The notes beneath the pieces were generated by a model, which saw nothing but the letters and a program-made list of their open reading frames with translations, did no database searches and was not told the origin of the DNA. Made by a program: the position numbers and the translations under genes. A DNA stretch of 64,000 bases from positions 372,001 through 436,000 of the forward strand of contig NZ_WOFH01000001.1 of assembly GCF_009733595.1 (NCBI RefSeq), read 5' to 3'. Within the stretch, counting starts at the first letter, position 1; every line of letters begins with the position of its first letter. The stretch is from Actinomadura litoris. Its GTDB lineage: Bacteria; Actinomycetota; Actinomycetes; Streptosporangiales; Streptosporangiaceae. Shown here in pieces: positions 38,048 through 45,947 of the stretch.

Positions 38048-40026
38048 CCGCTTACCCGCGCCCCCCGGTTGTCCCCTACACTTGACCAGGTCGAGTGGCG
38101 GCCACCCCGCCACCCCGGGCCCCCTTCGTCTAGCGGCCTAGGACGCCGCCCTTTCAAGGCGGTAGCGCCGGTTCGAATCCGGTAGGGGGTACGCCTTAGA
38201 CCGGCGCGCGCTTCCGTCGCGCCGGTGTCGATCGCCGCGCATGCCGCGTCGTGCTGGGTGCCCGCGGTTTCGGATGTGATGGTGACTTCGCACTCCACGA
38301 GATCGGCCGTCCGGTCGTACCGCATACGTAGTCGGAACACATCCAGCAGCCGCCGCAGCACCGGTTCGGGAACGCGCCCCAGGTCGATCGCTCCGACGGG
38401 GAGCGCGTCCAGCAGTTCGGGACAGGGCCGCTCGGGCGCCGCACTGCGCAGTTCCCGGAGCTTGGTCTGGGTGGCTTCCATGTCGGCGGCGATCTGAGCG
38501 GCGCGCTCGTTGATGTTCTGGACGAACGCCTGGCTGGGTTCATCGAGTTGTTCGAGCGGGTCCAGCACCCGCCCCCGGCGTCGCACCAGATCCGCGATCT
38601 TGGCTTCCAGCGCCGTGACATGCGCCGCGTGTTCGCGCAGGTGTCGATCATCCAGCCGGACGAGCAGCGTCTGAAGGCGCTCCCGGCGATGAATACCGAA
38701 GATCTCGCGGTTGAAGAAGTCGTTCAGGCCCGCCATCAGGGGCTCTTCGCGGACGCGTACCACTGCCGGATGCCCTTCAGGCAGGTGGGCGCGTTTCGGG
38801 CTACAGACGTAGTACACCCGTCCCCGATCGTTCTTGCCGAACATCCGGCGTCCGCAATTCCCGCAGAAGATGTAGGACCGCAGGATGTATGTCCGTTTGG
38901 CTTGTGTGTTTGGGTTCAGGCCGGAGCGGCTACGTGACCGACTCCGAACCAGCGCGACCTGCTGCGCCTCGATGAAAGTCTTGATACTGACCAGGCCCGG
39001 GTGGGTGGGTTCGCTGGACCACACCCAAGCCTCAGGCGGGTTGTTTTTTCCTCCCGCCGAAGAGGTGGCTCTGCGGTTCCACACCATGTAGCCGGTGTAC
39101 TTGGGATTGGACAGGACGTCGCGGACCGAGGAGTAGGTCCATCTGCCCACTGTCCGGGCCTTGGCCGTGGCGATGGGAGCCGGGTACCGCTCCAGATCAA
39201 GGTTGAGCAGGTCAGCGATCGCCTGATATCCGAGACGTTCCGCAATACGAACCTCGAAGATCGCCTGAACGACCGGCCCGCACACCGGGTCTGGAACCAG
39301 GACATGCTTGGTCGCTCCCTGCTCGCGGCGCGCCGCGACCGGGTGAGGGACTTTTTTCGCTAGAAAGCCATACGGAGGTCGCCCCACGTTGAAGCCCTGC
39401 TCGGTATGGATCTCGAATCCGCCCCAAGCCTTCTCCAGCATCTCAAGGACGAACCACTCGGCCACCCCCTGCTTCACTCGCCGCGTCAATACCTGAGACG
39501 AGCGCTTGCCATTGAGGCCGATCGGTTCATCGGAGGCCCACAAGGGGATACCAAGACGTTCGAGATGATTCTCGATCTGTGTTCCCACGTAGGTACGGCG
39601 TGCGATCCGGTCGACGGACTCACAGATCACCACATCGAATCGCCGATCGGATTGGCCTGCCTCCAAGAGCAGGTCCTGGATGCCGCCATCACGCGGAACC
39701 GAGATGTTGAACCGCTCGTGTCCTCGCCCGAACCCACGTGCATCGAGGTCCTTGCGCCCGGACTCGATATCGTAGAAATGCGCCATGATGACGGCTCGCC
39801 CCGGCAGTGCATTGTTCAGCGCAGCCTGACTGTTGGCGAGTTGCCGCGGGAGCGACAGGGTCGGATCTTGCTTGTCCTCGGTCGAGGTCCGTCCTGCGAA
39901 AGCCACCCGTAGCGGCCCGTCTAGCCGGAATCCTCCACCGGGGCCAGTCAGCCTGGCGGATCGGCTGCTTTGGGTTCCCCTGGTGAACACGTCGAGTGGG
40001 ATTGGGCTATGTGATTCACCCACCAT
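37501..40026 (-). CDS. Large serine recombinase (integrase), frame extended through tRNA antisense
   Basis: ATG 40026 has an excellent AAGGAGG eight bases upstream. The catalytic domain begins VAFAGRTSTEDKQDPTLSLP, with the nucleophile Ser in RTST. The recombinase domain (GRPPYGFLAKKVPHP), the zinc ribbon (YIFCGNCGRRMFGKN, then YYVCSPKRA) and a coiled-coil C-terminal region (AHVTALEAKIADLVRRRGRV) follow. It is the integrase that presumably inserted the conjugative element. No stop codon occurs near the expected C-terminus (about 38212); the frame runs antisense through the tRNA-Glu and about 550 bases of the metallophosphoesterase gene to 37501, giving 841 residues. The real unintegrated protein probably ended in attP sequence. 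Confidence 0.85.
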   Translation of the reverse strand: MVGESHSPIPLDVFTRGTQSSRSARLTGPGGGFRLDGPLRVAFAGRTSTEDKQDPTLSLPRQLANSQAALNNALPGRAVIMAHFYDIESGRKDLDARGFGRGHERFNISVPRDGGIQDLLLEAGQSDRRFDVVICESVDRIARRTYVGTQIENHLERLGIPLWASDEPIGLNGKRSSQVLTRRVKQGVAEWFVLEMLEKAWGGFEIHTEQGFNVGRPPYGFLAKKVPHPVAARREQGATKHVLVPDPVCGPVVQAIFEVRIAERLGYQAIADLLNLDLERYPAPIATAKARTVGRWTYSSVRDVLSNPKYTGYMVWNRRATSSAGGKNNPPEAWVWSSEPTHPGLVSIKTFIEAQQVALVRSRSRSRSGLNPNTQAKRTYILRSYIFCGNCGRRMFGKNDRGRVYYVCSPKRAHLPEGHPAVVRVREEPLMAGLNDFFNREIFGIHRRERLQTLLVRLDDRHLREHAAHVTALEAKIADLVRRRGRVLDPLEQLDEPSQAFVQNINERAAQIAADMEATQTKLRELRSAAPERPCPELLDALPVGAIDLGRVPEPVLRRLLDVFRLRMRYDRTADLVECEVTITSETAGTQHDAACAAIDTGATEARAGLRRTPYRIRTGATALKGRRPRPLDEGGPGWRGGRHSTWSSVGDNRGARVSGYRRPGDGLVGGVVVGSPDGNGDVGVGGGEGAGGLMGRSGSGSRWRSIWAEVRPRPPRRRSSQPWRRWLARLKYRTESSMGVGCSFSRPRRPAPPVEPWTKRRVPVGRSLVERVWAWPERMRGVRPENASLSAGSWATAMSGSLPVARRRSASERPSARSWSAPTKSSRVLLSGVKRGSPTP
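38119..38191 (+). tRNA. tRNA-Glu (anticodon TTC)
   Basis: A 73-base cloverleaf: acceptor GCCCCCT (38119-38125) pairs with AGGGGGT (38184-38190, first pair G-T). The anticodon stem CCGCC/GGCGG encloses loop CTTTCAA with anticodon TTC, and the T-arm is GCCGGTTCGAATCCGGT. CCA is not encoded. The recombinase gene ends against its 3' side, so the tRNA is the probable integration site. Confidence 0.95.
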
Positions 40027-40175
40027 TCCAACACCTCCTTGATCACGCCTGCCTGTGCTCGTGCGAGTTCGTCTTCGACAGATGGTTCAGCGAGAATAAG
40101 TCGCCAGTCCAGCTCGGGTGGCTCGCCGCTTACCTGCGCCCTCCTCTCCGGTCCACTCACCGTTTCGGCGACCAT
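39948..40175 (-). CDS. Small hypothetical protein overlapping integrase start
   Basis: A 75-residue frame, MVAETVSGPERRAQVSGEPP to PGEPKAADPPG. Its ATG (40175) overlaps the stop of the preceding gene by one base (TGATG), the arrangement of translational coupling, and its 3' end overlaps the integrase coding start by 79 bases in another frame. It has no recognised domain. A role in limiting integrase translation is possible because ribosomes would cross the integrase start region. Confidence 0.4.
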   Translation of the reverse strand: MVAETVSGPERRAQVSGEPPELDWRLILAEPSVEDELARAQAGVIKEVLEWWVNHIAQSHSTCSPGEPKAADPPG

Positions 40176-40591
40176 CAGAAGCCGTAGTCGGGATCGCAGG
40201 GATGGTCCAGGTATGACGGCACACCTTGAGGCCCAAGGACAAGGCTGGGGGAACGGTGATCGTTATGGCGCTTGCCGTTGTGCCCCGCAGAGACTCGACG
40301 AGTGGCGGGCCTCGCGAGGTCCCGACTGGTCGACGGCAGGGTGACCGGCGGGGTGATGAGCTGGGGACGTCCTGACGGGTTGGTGAGATGCCAGGCGTCG
40401 CCGCACCGGTAGGCGCGGAGCCGCACACCGGGAGCGGCGATACGGGCGGCATGCCGGGCAACACGGCGGGAGAGGTATCGGGCGCGGCCACAGCGTCCAC
40501 ACAGGCCGAGTTGGAGTAGGGCCACTATCTCCAGGGCCCGATTGTTTCGTGCTCGCCTACCGTGCCCATTTCTGCGACGGGTACCGGTCAT
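40175..40591 (-). CDS. Small Cys-rich, zinc-ribbon-like hypothetical protein
   Basis: The 138-residue protein begins with a basic leader, MTGTRRRNGHGRRARNNRAL, then a ribbon-like LCGRCGRARYLSRRVARHAA and RAYRCGDAWHLTNPSG. CxxC plus one further Cys/His could bind zinc. The C-terminal half is basic and disordered. It overlaps the methyltransferase gene by four bases (ATGA), so it belongs to the same operon. I know no name for the family; similar proteins occur on actinomycete integrative elements. Confidence 0.6.
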   Translation of the reverse strand: MTGTRRRNGHGRRARNNRALEIVALLQLGLCGRCGRARYLSRRVARHAARIAAPGVRLRAYRCGDAWHLTNPSGRPQLITPPVTLPSTSRDLARPATRRVSAGHNGKRHNDHRSPSLVLGPQGVPSYLDHPCDPDYGF

Positions 40592-41469
40592 CGGCTCACC
40601 TCGGGCAGGTGTGTGGCGAGTTGGAAAAGCAGCAGATCTTCGTGAGCGGTAGCGCATGCGGGGATACCGCGATCGCGGGCACGTCGGGTTTCGAGCATTT
40701 GGAAGAAGGAGGCCCGGTTGACCAGGCCGCCGTCCCGCAAGCCGGCGAGGAGGGCGGCGTACCGGCCGGTCAGAGCCAGGTCGTGATGGTGGGCAGTGTC
40801 GATGATCTGGCCGGGCAGGTCGATCAGGTCGCCCTTGATCCGGATCGGGCGGGCGGTCACGGCGATCACGCCGCCTGGCCGCAGGAGTGTGGCACTGCCG
40901 GCGAGGATGCGCCCGAATCCGGTAAGCAGGCCGGGAAGCGGCTGGTGGGCGAGGTTGCCGCGATCGGTGGAATAGCGGTGATGGTATTTGGTGACCTTGA
41001 CGCCGCTCTTGTCACGGTTGGTGCGCAGATGTCCGTGGGTGTGAGCTCCGTAGGGCGGTGAGGTGAGCACCAGCGCCGCCCGACCGTGCAGGTCTCTATA
41101 GATCGTGGTGATGTTGCGAGCGTCCCCGCAGGCCAGTTGTGATCTCCCGGTGGCGCCTTGGGCCCGGGCGTGGCACAGGTTGTCCAAGGTGAGGTGGACG
41201 AAGTCGGGTTCGTACTCCACTCCGGCGGCGTCGCGGCCGAGGTGGATAGCCTCGACCAAGGTGGTCCCGATTCCGCACATCGGGTCGATGACCAGGTCTC
41301 CGGGACTGGTGAAGGCCTCGATGACGGTGGAGGCGATGGCGGGCAGCATCTTGCCGGGGTGCCGCATCGAGGCGGGTGTGTAGCGGCCGTGACGCTGGAG
41401 GCGAGAGGGCTGCTGACCGGTCGCCAGCACCGATGCCAACCCTCTCGGGATGACAGAGTCTGGGTTCAT
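40588..41469 (-). CDS. DNA methyltransferase (DPPY/SPPY class)
   Basis: The 293-residue protein has the SAM-binding motif DPMCGIGTTLVEAIHLGRD and the catalytic TSPPYGAHTHGH, the order typical of class beta amino-methyltransferases (N4-cytosine or N6-adenine). Tyr in SPPY and the Pro pair hold the flipped base. No restriction endonuclease gene is next to it, so it is an orphan enzyme, perhaps protecting the element against host restriction. The ATG at 41469 overlaps the preceding gene by ATGA. Confidence 0.85.
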   Translation of the reverse strand: MNPDSVIPRGLASVLATGQQPSRLQRHGRYTPASMRHPGKMLPAIASTVIEAFTSPGDLVIDPMCGIGTTLVEAIHLGRDAAGVEYEPDFVHLTLDNLCHARAQGATGRSQLACGDARNITTIYRDLHGRAALVLTSPPYGAHTHGHLRTNRDKSGVKVTKYHHRYSTDRGNLAHQPLPGLLTGFGRILAGSATLLRPGGVIAVTARPIRIKGDLIDLPGQIIDTAHHHDLALTGRYAALLAGLRDGGLVNRASFFQMLETRRARDRGIPACATAHEDLLLFQLATHLPEVSR

Positions 41470-42398
41470 CGGGCGTCTCCGTCCTGGCCGCGTCGTGGTT
41501 TGGTGAACAGGCAGACGTCGGCGTGCACGTTCACCGGTGGAGGCATCGCTCTGGAGCGGGTGTCGCGTAGCTGCGCCAGGTCGGCGGGCCCGGCCTGGAC
41601 GACCAGGGCGTCTCCGTCGATGGGAACGCGCAGGGCGATGACGTGCTGGACGTAGCGGAATCCCAGGCCTTGGGCTTGGCGGATGACGCGCGGGGCGGGG
41701 TCGATCAGCCGCCCGGCCTGCGCACGGGCGGTGGTGGTGATCGCCAGGACACCACCGGGTCGCAGGACCTTCCACGCTGCGGCCAGGAACAGTCCGAGTT
41801 GCTGGCTGGTGAGCTGCCACAGGACGGCCCGGCATGCTGGGCAACCGCGCTCCCTGATCGTGCGCGGCGCGTAGCCTCCAGCCTCGTAAGAGGGTGGAGC
41901 GGCAATGACCAGTGCGACGTCGCCGAGATGGTCGGCCAGTCCGCGGACCATCTGATCGGGCCGGACGGGTCGCATCTGCACCCGCTTCAACTCCTGCTCG
42001 GACAGTCCCGCGCGCAGGCGGGCGCCGACGTGCTGGGCCAGTGGGAAGTGCGGGACCAGCGCGATGGCGTGCCGACCAAGTCCAGCGGCGGCGGCCAGGG
42101 TGGCCTCGTTCACGGTGAATCCTTCGGCGATCAGGTCGCCCTCACGGGTGCAGGTGGTGATCAGGTGCCGGGCCAGTTCCCGACCGACCGCGTGACGGTG
42201 CCATAGGCACAGGTTTCTCGAGGTGGCGCCGCCGTCTGTGGCGCGGCTACCAGCAGCGCTTGGTTCGGGCGCGGCGCCGACGTCGGTGGTGGTGTCAGAA
42301 CACAGCCAGACGGTCAGCGGAACCATTCGCCGAGTGGCGGCCGGATCCGCACCAGACCCGGTGGCCGACTGGTTCGGGTTGGACGGTGTGTGATTCAT
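41466..42398 (-). CDS. Degenerate methyltransferase-like protein
   Basis: From ATG 42398 the protein is 310 residues. It looks like a relative of the next gene whose motifs have drifted: LIAEGFTVNEATLAAAAGLG stands where the GxG SAM motif should be, and AAPPSYEAGGY replaces the SPPY catalytic motif. WKVLRPGGVLAITTTARA is the intact motif after it. It may have lost catalysis and act as a specificity partner of the adjacent methyltransferase. The start is uncertain since no ribosome site is evident. Confidence 0.65.
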   Translation of the reverse strand: MNHTPSNPNQSATGSGADPAATRRMVPLTVWLCSDTTTDVGAAPEPSAAGSRATDGGATSRNLCLWHRHAVGRELARHLITTCTREGDLIAEGFTVNEATLAAAAGLGRHAIALVPHFPLAQHVGARLRAGLSEQELKRVQMRPVRPDQMVRGLADHLGDVALVIAAPPSYEAGGYAPRTIRERGCPACRAVLWQLTSQQLGLFLAAAWKVLRPGGVLAITTTARAQAGRLIDPAPRVIRQAQGLGFRYVQHVIALRVPIDGDALVVQAGPADLAQLRDTRSRAMPPPVNVHADVCLFTKPRRGQDGDAR

Positions 42399-42859
42399 GC
42401 GCTGGGTGACCCGAGACGGCCACCCGATCCCCGTACAGCGATGAAGCACCATCGACCGGCCCTGTCTTCACCCCGACGCTCGGTCATGTTCTGGTCAAGC
42501 CCCGCCAGGCCCGGCTGCTGCGCTCCAACCCTCAACCGGGCCAGACCAGATAGGCGTGTTCGGCGGTCGGAGCAGGAATACGGAGGCATCAGGGGCCGGT
42601 GACGGATCAAGGTTCGGCAAAAGCTGCCGGATGGTGAGCGAATTTCAGCGTGAATCCCGGTGCTTCAGGGGCGCCAGTCGAAATCACCGGTGATGGTGCA
42701 GCTCTGGGGCGGACGGATCAGACACCCGGTCCCCGCCATATCCAACCCGTCATCTGTGTTCCTTTGAGGAGGACACCCGCAGCCTCTGGCCGCGCCCTCA
42801 CCGGTGGTCTCGCCTGGCAGCCCATCTCACCGTCACCGAATCACCGGAGAAACGCTGCC
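42399..42859. other. Divergent control region between methyltransferase and T4SS operons
   Basis: No supported gene. It must carry the promoters for the minus-strand methyltransferase operon and the plus-strand pilin operon. A small stem, CGGCA/TGCCG, is near 42616-42630; GGAGA at 42845-42849 is the pilin gene ribosome site. No clear operator was found. Confidence 0.5.
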
Positions 42860-43312
42860 ATGCACATCCGCACACGCATTCGCGTCCAGCGTCCACAGCG
42901 GCCGCAAACAGACCAACCTGCCACCGCCCCATCTCCCGTCGGCACGCGAGGACGGCGCAGGCGTCCGCTCCGTCGTCGGCTGATGACCGCGTCGGCGTTG
43001 TGGACGGCTGGGTGCGGGGTGAGCGCCCTGCTGGTTCCCGGTATCGCCGAGGCGGGCACCGACCTGGCCGCGGCGACGTCGCTCGACCAGGTGATCACAA
43101 ATCTGCGGAACGTGATCGTGGGTCTGCTCGTAGGGTTGGCAACGTTGTTCGCCACGATCGGCGGGGTCCGCTACATGCTGGCCGGAGGCGACCCGGGCGA
43201 GGTGGAGGCCGCCAAGAAGACCTTGCGGTACGCCGCGATCGGATACTCGGTCGCGGTGCTGGCGCCGGTGCTGGTCAAGCTGTTGCAGAGCGTTGTGGGC
43301 ACGCCCTCATGA
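42860..43312 (+). CDS. VirB2/TrbC-like conjugative pilin
   Basis: The 150-residue prepilin has a long basic leader, then a hydrophobic segment and signal-like ASALWTAGCGVSALLVPGIA. The mature part has two TM helices (LRNVIVGLLVGLATLFATIG and IGYSVAVLAPVLVKLLQSVV) joined by a short loop, GGDPGEVEAAKKTLRYAA, typical of VirB2-like subunits in Gram-positive T4SS. It is the first gene of an eight-gene operon with four-base or one-base overlaps throughout. It may polymerise into, or line, the mating channel. Confidence 0.75.
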   Translation: MHIRTRIRVQRPQRPQTDQPATAPSPVGTRGRRRRPLRRRLMTASALWTAGCGVSALLVPGIAEAGTDLAAATSLDQVITNLRNVIVGLLVGLATLFATIGGVRYMLAGGDPGEVEAAKKTLRYAAIGYSVAVLAPVLVKLLQSVVGTPS

Positions 43313-44973
43313 CCTCAAGGCACATCCCGCGTGGGCCGGAATTGTTGGCGCAGCCAACCATCACGCCCACGGCGAGGGCGCGAGGCAGACTGATGGCTGC
43401 ACTGGTGCTTGGGGCGTGGCTGTGGGTTTCGGTGCAAACGGCGGAGGCTGCGGCCGACCCACCACCGCGCGCGAATTCCGCCGTGCTCACCCGAACCCCA
43501 CCCACGTCGCCTCCGACACCGTCATCGTCCCCGTCGCCCACGCCGCCCTTCTCGGCATCCCCGTCCCCGTCGACGTCGCCCGCGACGGGGCGCCCGGACG
43601 AACGTGACGATCAGGAGGAGGACGGTTGCGGGTTCACCGATGTGGGTTGTAAGGCTAAGCGGGCGGTGAACGGCTGGTTCACCGATCTTGTGAGCTCGGC
43701 CGCCAAGCCGATTTTCGAGGTGTTGCACCAGACGGTTTTGGGCACGCCGACGCTGGATTCACCGCAGATGGTGCGCCCGCGGAATCTGTGGGCGATGTCG
43801 CAGACGATCGCCAACACCTGCTACGTGCTGCTGGTCACCGCTGGTGGGGTTTGGCTGATGACGGGGCACAACCTGCCCGGCGCCGAACTCACTCCCGGGC
43901 AGCTGGCGGTGCGGCTGGTGGGGGCGTTCCTGGCATCCAACCTCAGCCTGGTCCTGATTGGTTACGGAATCGATTTCGCTAACGGGCTGGCCGGTGCGTT
44001 TCTGCAAGCCGGGGCTGGTTCGGTCGATCCAAGTGTGGTCGCCGATGTGGTCGCCGGGTTCGTCGGCACGAGCGCTGTGCCTTCGCAGCCGTTCTTGGCG
44101 CTGATCGGGCTGGGTGTGGTGGTGCTGGCGTTGTGTGTGGCGTTCGTTTATGTGATTCGACTGGCGTTGACGATGGTGCTGATAGCGGCGGCGCCGTTGG
44201 CGTTGATGTTTCATGCGCTGCCGCTGACGGATGGTTTGGCGCGGTTGTGGTGGCGCGGCATGAGCGGCATTTTGGCGATTCAGGTGTGTCAGTCGCTGGT
44301 GCTGGCGACCGCGTTCATGCTGGTGTTCTCCGAGACTGAGGACTCCAGCGCGAATTTGTTCGGTGATTTGTCGAACAACGATGTCACCGATCTGCTGATG
44401 GCGGCCTGCCTGTTGTGGTTGATGCTGCGGATCCCGTCCTGGGTGGCGCGCAGCATCTGGCGTCCTGCGCAGCCTCGCATGCTCGGTGGCCTGCTCAAGA
44501 GCCTGATCCTTTACCGAGGGCTGGGCGCCCTGTTCGGCAGAGGGAGCCGCATGGTCGCCCCGACACGGGCGATCACGCCGCAGCCTCCGCCACCTCCTCC
44601 ACGACCGCCACGGATGCCAGGACCTCCCCCGCCCCCGACGCCCCCGACAGGGCCAGCACCAGCCACCTCGCCGACGCCACCGAGCGATCCAGGCGATCTC
44701 GATCACGGCCGTGAAGGAGGCGGACGTCCCATGCAGCTCGCGCTCCCGATTCCCCAGCCGCCTGCGAAACCGGTGCCGAGGCGGTCGGTGCAGTTGGCGT
44801 TGCCGATCCCGGTCACCCGCACTCCTCGGCCGCCCGCCACCGGTCCGGTGGTCGTGCCGCGGCCTCGGGTGCGGTCGCGGCAGTTGATGTTGCCCGGGAT
44901 GCCGCGGCGACCGGTGCCGCACCGGCAACTGCCCTTGTGGATCGAGCCACCCAAACGAAGGAGGACCAGGTGA
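43309..44973 (+). CDS. VirB6/TrbL-like T4SS membrane protein with repeated linear motif tail
   Basis: The 554-residue protein has a signal-anchor, a Ser/Pro-rich linker (TPPTSPPTPSSSPSPTPP), then about six TM helices (LVLIGYGIDFANGLAGAFLQ, LGVVVLALCVAFVYVIRLAL, LMAACLLWLMLRIPSWVARS), as in VirB6/TrbL channel components. The last 130 residues are Pro-rich and contain four variants of a QL-aliphatic-LP motif (MQLALPIP, VQLALPIP, RQLMLPGM, RQLPLWIE). Its ATG overlaps the pilin stop (ATGA). It should form the inner-membrane part of the DNA transfer channel. Confidence 0.8.
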   Translation: MTSRHIPRGPELLAQPTITPTARARGRLMAALVLGAWLWVSVQTAEAAADPPPRANSAVLTRTPPTSPPTPSSSPSPTPPFSASPSPSTSPATGRPDERDDQEEDGCGFTDVGCKAKRAVNGWFTDLVSSAAKPIFEVLHQTVLGTPTLDSPQMVRPRNLWAMSQTIANTCYVLLVTAGGVWLMTGHNLPGAELTPGQLAVRLVGAFLASNLSLVLIGYGIDFANGLAGAFLQAGAGSVDPSVVADVVAGFVGTSAVPSQPFLALIGLGVVVLALCVAFVYVIRLALTMVLIAAAPLALMFHALPLTDGLARLWWRGMSGILAIQVCQSLVLATAFMLVFSETEDSSANLFGDLSNNDVTDLLMAACLLWLMLRIPSWVARSIWRPAQPRMLGGLLKSLILYRGLGALFGRGSRMVAPTRAITPQPPPPPPRPPRMPGPPPPPTPPTGPAPATSPTPPSDPGDLDHGREGGGRPMQLALPIPQPPAKPVPRRSVQLALPIPVTRTPRPPATGPVVVPRPRVRSRQLMLPGMPRRPVPHRQLPLWIEPPKRRRTR

Positions 44974-45947
44974 GCGGCTACCGCGAACAGCAGATGAGCG
45001 TGAAGATCCCCGCCGACATCGACCAGCCCGACAAGATTCTCTACGGACTCACCGCCCGGCAGTTGGCCGTCCTGGGTGGGACCGCCGCGCTCGTGCTGTG
45101 GGTGTTTGTGACCTTTCAGGCGCTAGTGCCGTTCCCGGCGCTGGTCGCGGTGGTGCTGCCTATGGCAGCGGCGGGCGTCGTGGTGGCGATCGCGCGCCAC
45201 GACGCGATGAGCCTGGACCGCTACGCCCTTGCCGCGCTGAGGTATCTGCGTCAGTCCAATCAGCGGGTGAGCGTTGACGGGCCGGTGCAGGCGCCGCCCT
45301 CGTGGTGCCGGATGCGGGGACGGTTGCCGACGCCGTTGCGGCTTCCGGTGCGTGCGGTCCGCCAGGACGGGGTGATGGAGTTGGCCCAGGGCGGTGTCGC
45401 GGCGGTCGTCCGGGCCGGGACGGTGGCGTTCAGCCTGCGCACTGCGGGTGAGCAGGCGAGTCTGGTCGCCGGCTTCGGGCGGTGGCTGAACTCTCTGGAC
45501 GCCCCCGTGCAGATCCTGGTCCAGGCCCGCCCGGTCGACCTTGGGGGTCTGGCCGACCACATCACCGCCCGCGCCACCGACCTTTCTGATCCGGTGTTGG
45601 AGCGGGCGGCGGGCGAACATGCCGCGTTCCTGTCCGAGATCGGCGCTGCCCACGACCTGCTGGTCCGCCAGGTCCTCATCGTGATCACCGATGCCGCCTC
45701 CGCCTCGTCCGCAACGCCGTGGTGGAAGAGCAGAGGGCAACAAATCGGTTGGGACGCGGGGGCGCAGGTGGTGTTGCGGCGGGCCGAGGAGGCCGTGCAG
45801 TCACTAGCCGTGCTCGGCGTGACCGCCGAAGTCCTGAACGCCGACGCGTGCACCGCAGTGCTCGCCGAATCACTGTCCCCAGGTGACCCCCATCCTGTGG
45901 ATAACGCCGCCCCGCAGGAACTGGTCACCGTCAGGCAGGAGCCGTGA
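44970..45947 (+). CDS. PrgI/VirB3-like T4SS protein fused to a C-terminal domain
   Basis: From GTG 44970 (GTGA overlap, AGGAGG upstream) the protein is 325 residues. The N-terminal 100 residues are PrgI-like: VKIPADIDQPDKILYGLTAR, then two TM helices (QLAVLGGTAALVLWVFVTFQ, PFPALVAVVLPMAAAGVVVA). The remaining 220 residues form a soluble domain (IVITDAASASSATPWWKSRG) with a weak resemblance to the N-terminal part of VirB4-like proteins, its neighbour. VirB3 anchors VirB4 at the membrane. Confidence 0.75.
   Translation: MSGYREQQMSVKIPADIDQPDKILYGLTARQLAVLGGTAALVLWVFVTFQALVPFPALVAVVLPMAAAGVVVAIARHDAMSLDRYALAALRYLRQSNQRVSVDGPVQAPPSWCRMRGRLPTPLRLPVRAVRQDGVMELAQGGVAAVVRAGTVAFSLRTAGEQASLVAGFGRWLNSLDAPVQILVQARPVDLGGLADHITARATDLSDPVLERAAGEHAAFLSEIGAAHDLLVRQVLIVITDAASASSATPWWKSRGQQIGWDAGAQVVLRRAEEAVQSLAVLGVTAEVLNADACTAVLAESLSPGDPHPVDNAAPQELVTVRQEP

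Noticed and set aside
38119..40026. Prophage instead of conjugative element
   Set aside because: No capsid, terminase or tail genes follow the integrase; T4SS genes dominate.
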